A stretch of 5,992 nucleotides of DNA, taken from NCBI GenBank assembly GCA_023415525.1, contig JAEZKI010000122.1, positions 1 to 5,992 on the forward strand, given 5' to 3'. This document shows positions 1 through 5,658 of this stretch, in pieces. The stretch is from Bacillota bacterium (GTDB taxonomy: Bacteria; Bacillota; Clostridia; Lachnospirales; Cellulosilyticaceae). Made by a program: the position numbers and the translations under genes. Numbering within the stretch: the first letter of the stretch is position 1; the number at the start of each line of letters is the position of its first letter. The notes beneath the pieces are model-generated. The model did no database searches. It was given only the letters and a program-made list of their open reading frames with translations, and had not been told where the DNA came from.

Positions 1-1168
1 TATTTTCTCTATCCTTCACTAAATAAGGTGACCAGTTATTAAAAATTTGTATTCTCCCCAGTTTTACTCCTTTATCCTGTACATAAATCCAGCAATCGGG
101 TATTAGCTGATGAAGGGTCTTTATGGTACTTTCATTGGAAATGTTTAAACGGTTAACCAGTAACCCTACTGTTACAAAGGCGCGATAAGGCAACCCTTCA
201 GCAATTGCACCAATAGGAGCCGGAACATGAGGGAACATGGCCACTAAATCTTTAAGGGGCATGGTAGAAAAGACATAATCTGCTTCTATGGTATAGGCTT
301 GACCTTTACAAGAATAGGGAATGGAACGTATTTTATTACCTTCTTGACTGATTTTCCCTTCTACCTTACAGCCCCTAAGAATCATTCCACCCTTTTCTAT
401 GAAACGCCTAGCTGCTTCTTCCCAAAGTTGCCCCGGGCCATATTTAGGATAGTAAAAACTTTCAATTAATGAGGTTTCAACTTCCTTCCTTTGACGCCAA
501 TTTTTGGGTAAGGCTTTAAGGAAAATATCCTTTATAATAGCTACAATAGAAAGACCTTTTACACGTTGAGCGCCCCAGTTTGCTGAAATAGCCCTAGGTG
601 GTCTCCCCCAAACCTTTTCGGTATAATTCTTAAAAAACATCTCATAGAGTACTTTACCAAAACGATTGATATAAAATTCTTCCAAAGATTTTTCTTCTTG
701 TTTATGTAGAATAGAAGTCATATAGCTAAGGCCTGCTTTGAAGGTACACAACAGACCCATTTTTTTAATGGTAGCTCCATTAATTTTTATAGGATAATCA
801 AAAAATTTATGCTCATAATAAATACGGGAAAGCCTGTTCCTAAAAAGCATAACCTCATTGACTTGCTCCGGATCTGCACCCTTTTCTTCCAAAGGCACTT
901 CTCTTCCTAACGCTCTATCGTCATAAGCAGGAGCCGATTGCCTAGGTAAAATGTCATTCCACCACTTATTGACCTCTTGGCTTTTTGAGAAAAAGCGATG
1001 TCCACCTAAGTCCATATAATTGCCTTTATAATTTACGGTACAAGCTATTCCCCCTATTCTTTCACTCTCTTCAAGAATAATAACTTTATAGTCTTTGGAC
1101 TTTTTTAGAAGTTCGTAACCTGCTGTAATTCCTGCAGGCCCTGCACCAATGATCACTACCGTTTTCAT
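1..1168 (-). CDS. FAD-dependent oxidoreductase, HemY/UGM-like (partial, C-terminus beyond window)
   Basis: The first 389 codons of a flavoprotein are present; the frame is open to base 2 and the C-terminus lies outside. Residues 4-21 ([18 protein letters not shown]) form an N-terminal Rossmann dinucleotide-binding motif, followed by the acidic end of beta-2 ([12 protein letters not shown], 30-41) and a GGHRFFSKS motif (55-63). Further landmarks are [10 protein letters not shown] (182-191), [10 protein letters not shown] (198-207) and [12 protein letters not shown] (239-250). These are typical of the COG1232-type amine-oxidase/UDP-galactopyranose-mutase-like family, whose members often sit among cell-surface glycan genes; the substrate cannot be told. 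Full-length relatives are, from memory, around 500 residues. The ATG at 1168 is preceded by AGGAGGGCAA, a strong if closely spaced ribosome binding site. The gene has its own promoter and follows a terminator, so it is probably a separate unit from the hydrogenase operon. Family assignment is firm; function is open. Confidence 0.88.
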   Translation of the reverse strand, partial: MKTVVIIGAGPAGITAGYELLKKSKDYKVIILEESERIGGIACTVNYKGNYMDLGGHRFFSKSQEVNKWWNDILPRQSAPAYDDRALGREVPLEEKGADPEQVNEVMLFRNRLSRIYYEHKFFDYPIKINGATIKKMGLLCTFKAGLSYMTSILHKQEEKSLEEFYINRFGKVLYEMFFKNYTEKVWGRPPRAISANWGAQRVKGLSIVAIIKDIFLKALPKNWRQRKEVETSLIESFYYPKYGPGQLWEEAARRFIEKGGMILRGCKVEGKISQEGNKIRSIPYSCKGQAYTIEADYVFSTMPLKDLVAMFPHVPAPIGAIAEGLPYRAFVTVGLLVNRLNISNESTIKTLHQLIPDCWIYVQDKGVKLGRIQIFNNWSPYLVKDREN

Positions 1169-1222
1169 TTGCCCTCCTATTTTTTAGAAATAGAATATAC
1201 TTCTCTATAACTTTTTTTCTCA

Positions 1223-1251
1223 ATCATACCATATTTCTTACTATTCCTCAA
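1223..1251 (-). promoter_or_regulatory. Sigma-A-like promoter of the FAD oxidoreductase gene
   Basis: On the minus strand TTGAGG (1246-1251) and TATGAT (1223-1228) are separated by exactly 17 bases. This gives four of six and five of six matches to the vegetative consensus. Predicted transcription start is near 1216, leaving a leader of roughly 48 bases. The promoter lies just downstream of the preceding operon's terminator, which supports independent transcription. Assigned by eye. Confidence 0.65.
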
Positions 1252-1299
1252 AAAAACTCTTATTCTATATTTTTTGCTTTTTATTTTAAGTGAAATGAT

Positions 1300-1326
1300 A
1301 AAAAAACAAGGCCCTCAAGCCTTGTT
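1300..1326 (-). terminator. Intrinsic terminator of the hydrogenase-phosphatase operon
   Basis: On the minus strand AACAAGGC, a six-base loop TTGAGG, and GCCTTGTT form a perfect 8-bp stem (1305-1326), running into a total of seven T residues. It begins only one base after the TAA stop of the phosphatase gene, so it closes the three-gene operon. Confidence 0.9.
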
Positions 1327-1327
1327 C

Positions 1328-2488
1328 TTAATAGTATTCCACTTCTACAATCTTTCCTAAACTAATCAACACCTCTTCTAAGCGATGAAGTACATGGAGT
1401 TTAATGCTTAACTCATTAGGAAAATCAGGATTCTGATGGGCTGGATTAATTGCTCTACCCACTAACATCTTAATGTGGGTACACTCTTCAAAGAGTAAGC
1501 GCGCTAACTTGGAAGCCCCATCTCCTGCATAAAGAAATTCTAATTCCTTAGAAACCTTCACTCTTTCTAGACGTTCTACAGCTCCTTTAAGGGTTAAGAT
1601 TCCCTCTGTTACTAAATCAACACCTCGTATGTAACCAATAGGCGGGATATTGGGATCAAGCATTTCAAAGCTGGTTTTAATTTCCGTATCCAACTCCCTC
1701 GCTACCATATTAGCAGCAGTTCCCCCACATACTATTTTTTTCCCAACTGTATGCATAAGACTATTAATCATTTGTTTATCTTTGTTTTTATCTACTGGTG
1801 GACCTGAAAGCAGGGTAGCCTTCTTCGGCGTAATGGCTTTAATAGCTGCCACCGTAGTATCATCACCTGGACGTTTAATATATAGGTCTTCACAAACACC
1901 TAAGAGTAAATTGGTTACTGTCTTAGACGTCATCTCTTGATTGACAACAGTCTGCAAGTAATTGGCCACCTCTTTCCAACTCCAGCCTAAATTTAAAATC
2001 ATTCCTGCTCCTGCATGAATAACACCATCACTAACAAAAACAAGGATATCCTTTTCCATTAATTCAAACTTACTCTCTTTGATCTGGCGCCCGTTAATTT
2101 CCTTAGTCGTGGTCTCTAAAGGTATAATTTGATTATTCCTTAAGAAGAAAACACTAGGGTTATCAAATTCTACCACATAAACCATGCCCTCCTTATCCAC
2201 TTTTATAATGGTAAAGGTAGAATAGGCCAGTTTACGAACGGAGCATACCGGCAAAGTATGGATAATAGTATCTACTACCTCTTCAATAGGTAATCCTTCT
2301 TTAAGCATCGTTATAGCAATCTTAGCTGTTAATGTAGCTAAAATATTGGCCTTTACACCACTTCCTAAACCATCAGAAAGCACCGTAATGAAGCTATCTT
2401 CTTCTTGAACAAATTCGACTTTGTCACCACAGAGCTCTTCCCCTTGTTTGTTTAAACTTCCTGTTGCAAAATCGATAAAGAATTTCAT
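1328..2488 (-). CDS. SpoIIE/PP2C-family serine/threonine protein phosphatase, hydrogenase-linked
   Basis: A 386-aa soluble protein. Residues 1-218 form a PP2C/SpoIIE-type metal-dependent phosphatase domain. The metal-binding acidic positions appear intact: GDK (21-23), VLSDGLGSGVKA (36-47, Asp39), FVSDGVIHAG (151-160, Asp154) and RPGDDTTVAAI (206-216, Asp209/210), so it is probably catalytically active. Residues 220-386 form an extra region with motifs such as KKIVCGGTAANMVAREL (250-266) and PPIGYIRGVDLVTEGILTL (282-300). I recall this extension in homologues beside PAS-hydrogenases but know no function for it. The start overlaps the hydrogenase stop by ATGA, with GAGG upstream, so translation is coupled. 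PP2C genes of this kind sit next to group C sensory [FeFe]-hydrogenases (compare the hfs operon of Thermoanaerobacterium saccharolyticum). The target phosphoprotein is unknown; no kinase or anti-sigma-factor gene lies nearby. It lacks the membrane segments of SpoIIE itself. Confidence 0.9.
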   Translation of the reverse strand: MKFFIDFATGSLNKQGEELCGDKVEFVQEEDSFITVLSDGLGSGVKANILATLTAKIAITMLKEGLPIEEVVDTIIHTLPVCSVRKLAYSTFTIIKVDKEGMVYVVEFDNPSVFFLRNNQIIPLETTTKEINGRQIKESKFELMEKDILVFVSDGVIHAGAGMILNLGWSWKEVANYLQTVVNQEMTSKTVTNLLLGVCEDLYIKRPGDDTTVAAIKAITPKKATLLSGPPVDKNKDKQMINSLMHTVGKKIVCGGTAANMVARELDTEIKTSFEMLDPNIPPIGYIRGVDLVTEGILTLKGAVERLERVKVSKELEFLYAGDGASKLARLLFEECTHIKMLVGRAINPAHQNPDFPNELSIKLHVLHRLEEVLISLGKIVEVEYY

Positions 2489-4200
2489 GGCTTCACGTCC
2501 TCTTCTGTTTGAATCAAATGTTTAAGTTGAGTTAAGGTTACTTTGGTTTCGGCTGTGGTCTCTCCTAAAAGACTAGCAATCTCTTGAGCCACTGTCATTT
2601 GCTTATTAATAACTTGCTGTGCCATATTAATGGCATCAATTTTCATGTTTTGCAGACGTTTTTCTAACTTCTCATCGCGACTAATATCATAGGCAATCCA
2701 CAGCATCACTTGATGGTACTCGATCCAAACAACACTTTGAATAACGGTAGACTGCGTATTTTTAATAATGGATTTTTGTCCCAATACATTACGCTTTGTC
2801 TCTTTTACCTGTTGAAAGATTTCAGCATCCAGTAGAATTTCTATAGGCATCTTCATCATACTGTCCCTTGTGGTCTTGAAAAATTTAACAGCAGAAGGGT
2901 TAAGGTCCATAACTTCCATCTCTTTATTTACAATAATAATTAAGTTCGGAGTGGCATCAAAAATGACATTACTTAAGGTTTCTGCCTTTTGACGCATAAA
3001 AGGTAAGCACATATTAGGCTCAGCCATACCATTAAAAACAGCAACTGCTTTTTCTCGGCAAGTAGGATACCCACAACCTCCACAATTTAATTCATCATTT
3101 TCTGTATATTTCCCAATACTGGCTAAAATCTCACGAATCTGTCCTTCTTTGGGCTTTTTAAGAGGGGCATAAAGCGATTCAAAGCTTCTTGTAATATCTA
3201 GTCCTGTAGGAATAACTCTTTCTTTCTTCTTACGTCCATTGTCTAATATCTGCTGCTTTGTCCCATACTGCTTAATCCATTCTTTACGCTCATAAACACT
3301 TCGCCCATCCTCTAAAAGACCTGGTCCACCTACACAGCTATGTCTACAGCAATTCATTTCAAAAAGAAAATTTTTAAAGGTACCCTTTTCAATAGCCTTT
3401 AGAACCTCTTTGCACTCTTCCATACCATCTACTTGAATAATCTGTTTTTTTAGTCCCTCCCTCTTCACGGTATGGGTTGCTCCTCCTACAAGGGGATAAA
3501 AACTTTGATGACTATTCGTCTGATCAAAAGCGCTTTCTGGTAAGTCTCCCAGTTCAATATGCTCTTCTAAAAGCCATTTTTCCAATTCATCAAAGGTAAG
3601 TACGGCATCTATACTCTCTTCTTCATGCCCTTCTATTTTTTTAGATAGACAAGGCCCAATAAAAACCACCTTACTGGCTTCCCCATAGATTTTTTTAAGC
3701 ATACGGGAATGGCATACGACAGGTGAAACAACAGGAATAAGATTGGGTATTAATTTGGGGTAGTGCTTTTCAATTAAGTAAACCACAGAAGAACAACAGC
3801 TGGTAATATAACATGCTTCATCCCCCATAGAAGCATAAGCCTCATATTCCTTTGTCACCAGTTCTGCACCTACTACAGTCTCTTCCACCCCATCAAATCC
3901 TAACATTTTTAAGGCTGTACTGAGTTTTCCTGCATTTTCACCAAATACTCCTGCATAAGTAGGTGCCACTGTTGCAAGGACTTTCCCTGGTTCCTTCACA
4001 TATTCCTTCACATTTTCTAACTCAGGCTTCACTTGCTTGGCATTTTTAGGACAAACCTTTAGGCACCTTCCACATCCAATACATCTTTCTTTCATAATTT
4101 GTGCTTGCTCAGCTTTTACTTCAATGGCATGAACAGGACAAGCTCGCACACAGGCATAACAATTTTTACAATTTGCTTCCGAAAAATTAATAATCCACAT
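2485..4200 (-). CDS. hfsB: PAS-domain [FeFe]-hydrogenase, HfsB/HydS type (putative H2/redox sensor)
   Basis: A 571-aa cytoplasmic modular protein. Residues 1-55 are a 2x[4Fe-4S] ferredoxin domain (Cys11/14/17/21 and Cys40/43/46/50). Residues about 73-310 are the [FeFe]-hydrogenase H-domain, with loop L1 TSCCSS (133-138), L2 GPCLSKK (182-188) and L3 EMNCCRHSCVGGPG (281-294). Likely H-cluster ligands are Cys136, 184, 285 and 289, with Cys135 at the proton-shuttle position of catalytic enzymes. Residues 373-398 carry a further CxxCx4C...C iron-sulfur motif (GGCGYPTC). A PAS domain spans about 408-508 and a helical, probably coiled-coil tail 511-571. This order matches HfsB of Thermoanaerobacterium and the group C HydS proteins proposed as H2 sensors. 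The unusual loops suggest slow turnover or sensing rather than bulk H2 production. A start at 4200 is supported by AAGGAG nine bases upstream. The gene lies between an [2Fe-2S] protein gene and a PP2C gene in one operon. The domain call is firm; sensing is inferred from family knowledge. Confidence 0.92.
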   Translation of the reverse strand: MWIINFSEANCKNCYACVRACPVHAIEVKAEQAQIMKERCIGCGRCLKVCPKNAKQVKPELENVKEYVKEPGKVLATVAPTYAGVFGENAGKLSTALKMLGFDGVEETVVGAELVTKEYEAYASMGDEACYITSCCSSVVYLIEKHYPKLIPNLIPVVSPVVCHSRMLKKIYGEASKVVFIGPCLSKKIEGHEEESIDAVLTFDELEKWLLEEHIELGDLPESAFDQTNSHQSFYPLVGGATHTVKREGLKKQIIQVDGMEECKEVLKAIEKGTFKNFLFEMNCCRHSCVGGPGLLEDGRSVYERKEWIKQYGTKQQILDNGRKKKERVIPTGLDITRSFESLYAPLKKPKEGQIREILASIGKYTENDELNCGGCGYPTCREKAVAVFNGMAEPNMCLPFMRQKAETLSNVIFDATPNLIIIVNKEMEVMDLNPSAVKFFKTTRDSMMKMPIEILLDAEIFQQVKETKRNVLGQKSIIKNTQSTVIQSVVWIEYHQVMLWIAYDISRDEKLEKRLQNMKIDAINMAQQVINKQMTVAQEIASLLGETTAETKVTLTQLKHLIQTEEDVKP

Positions 4201-4209
4201 AGTCAGTCA

Positions 4210-4216
4210 CTCCTTA
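4210..4216 (-). promoter_or_regulatory. Ribosome binding site of the PAS-hydrogenase overlapping the upstream stop codon
   Basis: The AAGGAG (4210-4215) that sets the hydrogenase start at 4200 shares bases with the TAA stop (4214-4216) of the 81-aa gene, and the ATG follows nine bases later. Ribosomes terminating on the small gene would sit on this site, which points to translational coupling and fixed stoichiometry. Confidence 0.75.
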
Positions 4217-4459
4217 AAGACAGGCCATAATTTCGTTAATAAATGTCTCTCTTGCATTCTCTTTAGCAACAGATAGGAGTTTGCCATCCCATCTCATCAC
4301 AGAAACTGCTTGGGTGCAGTTGCCTACACAAAAAGCAGCATTTAATTCGATTTGATCCTGTAATTTATATTCTTCAATAAGTCCTTTGAACACTTCAATG
4401 ACTTGATAAGACCCCTTAAGATGACAGGCGCTTCCAATACAAATCTTCACACTCTTCAT
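4214..4459 (-). CDS. NuoE-type thioredoxin-like [2Fe-2S] ferredoxin
   Basis: An 81-aa protein whose four cysteines follow the NuoE/24-kDa thioredoxin-like [2Fe-2S] pattern: Cys7-x4-Cys12 (CIGSAC) and Cys44-x3-Cys48 (CVGNC), joined by a predicted beta-alpha-beta segment; a fifth cysteine (Cys80) is next to the C-terminus. It is about the size of the isolated fold and lacks the N-terminal helical part of true NuoE/HydC subunits. It is probably an electron carrier between a cellular redox pool and the ferredoxin domains of the next gene; whether the donor is NAD(P)H, ferredoxin or another partner is not shown. It is first in the operon, follows a good promoter, has AAAGGAG eight bases before the ATG, and its stop overlaps the hydrogenase ribosome binding site. 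It probably corresponds to the small first gene of hfs-type operons. Confidence 0.87.
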   Translation of the reverse strand: MKSVKICIGSACHLKGSYQVIEVFKGLIEEYKLQDQIELNAAFCVGNCTQAVSVMRWDGKLLSVAKENARETFINEIMACL

Positions 4460-4502
4460 TTCCCCAGCTCCTTTACATAATGCCCTACTTCTCTATAAAT
4501 CT

Positions 4503-4531
4503 AGCATACTCTATTGTTATTTTTTAGTCAA
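4503..4531 (-). promoter_or_regulatory. Sigma-A-like promoter of the [2Fe-2S]/PAS-hydrogenase/phosphatase operon
   Basis: On the minus strand TTGACT (4526-4531), a 17-base spacer and TATGCT (4503-4508) match the vegetative consensus at five of six and four of six positions. Transcription would start near 4496, giving a leader of about 36 bases before the ATG at 4459. No other comparably good promoter was found between this point and the terminator at 1300, which supports a single three-gene transcript. Confidence 0.7.
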
Positions 4532-4656
4532 TCAAATATCTGCTTTTTATGTGCAATTCTCTCTATTCTAATCCTTTTTCTTTTCTATCCTCTAGAATAT
4601 TTAACTTCTTCCATATAAAAAGCAATTCCCTATGTCATATGCCCTATTTTCTTTTC

Positions 4657-4687
4657 TTGACTTGTTATTTTTATAACTTTTTATATT
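4657..4687 (+). promoter_or_regulatory. Possible plus-strand promoter with an inverted repeat in its spacer
   Basis: TTGACT (4657-4662) is followed after 18 bases by TTATAT (4681-4686), or after 17 or 19 by overlapping TTTATA or TATATT. The perfect inverted repeat GTTAT-TTTT-ATAAC (4664-4677) lies between the two boxes, where a bound repressor would block polymerase. The 18 bases TTGTTATTTTTATAACTT loosely resemble a clostridial Rex operator but the right half is poor. In such AT-rich DNA this could be chance, and no plus-strand gene follows. Confidence 0.25.
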
Positions 4688-4716
4688 CATTTAAACCTTT
4701 GAACCTCACGTTTATT

Positions 4717-4742
4717 TAAATGTTTTTATTCTGAAACATTTA
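4717..4742. repeat. Perfect 9-bp inverted repeat, 8-base spacer
   Basis: TAAATGTTT (4717-4725) and AAACATTTA (4734-4742) are exact reverse complements around TTATTCTG. No U-run follows on either strand as expected of a terminator, so a protein-binding site or a hairpin in an untranslated RNA is more likely. It lies about 190 bases upstream of the hydrogenase operon's -35 box. The regulator is unknown. Confidence 0.5.
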
Positions 4743-4867
4743 TTTATAAACTTATTTTATAAAATTTATAATTTGCCATAAGATAATACTTAGCCTTCAA
4801 CATACTTATTTATTATTCATACTTTTTCACTATAAGCTATACTCTAAAAAAAATTACAACAGTACAG

Positions 4868-4896
4868 AAAAAGAGTAGCACATGACTACCCTTTTT
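4868..4896 (-). terminator. Intrinsic terminator after the ABC transporter permease
   Basis: On the minus strand AAAAAGGGTAG, a seven-base loop and CTACTCTTTTT form an 11-bp stem with one G-U wobble, with the U-run in the 3' arm. It lies 27 bases past the permease stop. Read on the plus strand, the stem has an A-C mismatch in place of the wobble but is followed by six T residues, so some bidirectional activity is possible. Confidence 0.72.
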
Positions 4897-4923
4897 TCTT
4901 CTCATTCTTTTTATCTATTTATT

Positions 4924-5658
4924 TTATAAATCATGGGCATAACTCTTAATAGGCGCTTTTCTTAAAAGCCCATAGCCTAAACCATAAAAAATAACACCAA
5001 CCCCTATGAGCATGAAAGGAAGTAGGAAAGATCCTCTTTCATAAAGCCTCTTTATAAAAGGTATTAATAACTCTAACCCTCTTGGTAATCCTCTCCGAAT
5101 ATAGGCAAAATAGATAAGTAGGCTAATTCCAAAAGTAGGTACAAGAGCAAAGCTTAAAACAATGTTTAAAATCTTTAAGCGATAACAAAATGCTCCTAGG
5201 AAAAAACCGACCATTTCTGTCGTAAAAAACTTCGCTAAAACCAATAGCTTTACTAGCCAAGTACTCTTTTCAACTTCCAAACCTGGGAGCAAGAAACTTA
5301 CTAAATTCTCCATACCAATTGCTACAATATAGTTTATACACCAACTCATAGAGCAAAGCACTACACAGGAGAGTGCAAAACTCTTCAAATAACTTTTTCG
5401 GTCACTACGTATACTTATAAAAACAGAGAAAAGTTTACTGCCTAGTAGAATACCCATCACAAAGATAAAAATAGTAAAAATACTTTCTGTATTTTCTTCT
5501 AAATTAACAACAAATCGTGCCTCTTTATTTTTGAAGAGAACAACTCCATAAATAATACAATTTAATAATTGAATGCCTAAACTTACCAAAGATATAACCA
5601 TCAAGCTAGATTTGAGTATCTCATATATGCCTTTTAAATAAGGTTTCATCCTTCTCAT
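4924..5658 (-). CDS. ABC transporter permease, six transmembrane segments
   Basis: A 244-aa integral membrane protein with hydrophobic stretches at about 16-41, 58-81, 93-115, 138-158, 163-187 and 211-232, i.e. six helices, as in ABC-2-like exporter permeases. A short basic loop (ISIRSDRKSY, 81-90) between helices 2 and 3 is a plausible contact site for the ATPase. No conserved motif identifies the substrate. The start overlaps the stop of the ATPase gene by ATGA, and GGAGGTG eight bases upstream favours the ATG at 5658 over the one three codons later, which has no spacing to its own site. Gene pairs of this layout in clostridia are often associated with antibiotic or lipid export and with a GntR-type regulator, but nothing here confirms either. 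A terminator follows, so this is the last gene of its operon. Confidence 0.8.
   Translation of the reverse strand: MRRMKPYLKGIYEILKSSLMVISLVSLGIQLLNCIIYGVVLFKNKEARFVVNLEENTESIFTIFIFVMGILLGSKLFSVFISIRSDRKSYLKSFALSCVVLCSMSWCINYIVAIGMENLVSFLLPGLEVEKSTWLVKLLVLAKFFTTEMVGFFLGAFCYRLKILNIVLSFALVPTFGISLLIYFAYIRRGLPRGLELLIPFIKRLYERGSFLLPFMLIGVGVIFYGLGYGLLRKAPIKSYAHDL

Larger units (their letters stand above)
4532..4867. other. AT-rich intergenic region without a supported gene
   Basis: About 340 bases of very AT-rich DNA lie between the permease terminator and the hydrogenase operon promoter. Frequent stops in all frames leave only tiny open frames with no ribosome binding site (for example 14 and 19 codons). 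It does hold two clear inverted repeats, listed separately, and a promoter-like pair on the plus strand. No tRNA, rRNA, CRISPR or insertion-sequence structure was seen. Confidence 0.7.

Noticed and set aside
1181..1200. CTATTT/AAATAG hairpin next to the oxidoreductase ribosome binding site
   Set aside because: A six-pair, mostly A-T stem is too weak to claim as a regulatory structure.
1650..1940. Open frame of 96 codons on the plus strand
   Set aside because: It lies wholly antisense to the phosphatase gene, has no recognisable domain or ribosome binding site, and is explained as a shadow of that gene.
2485..4200. Reading the 571-aa protein as an ordinary catalytic HydA hydrogenase
   Set aside because: The PAS domain, altered H-cluster loops and phosphatase neighbour fit the sensory HydS/HfsB class better.
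4633..4677. Plus-strand open frame of 14 codons
   Set aside because: Too short, no ribosome binding site, and in AT-rich DNA where such frames are expected by chance.
4662..4679. Rex (NADH-sensing repressor) operator controlling the hydrogenase operon
   Set aside because: The left half fits TTGTTA but the right half is poor, and the site is about 130 bases upstream of the operon's promoter; kept only as an inverted repeat.
4743..4803. Minus-strand open frame of 19 codons beginning MLKAKYY
   Set aside because: No ribosome binding site and no similarity recognised; likely chance.
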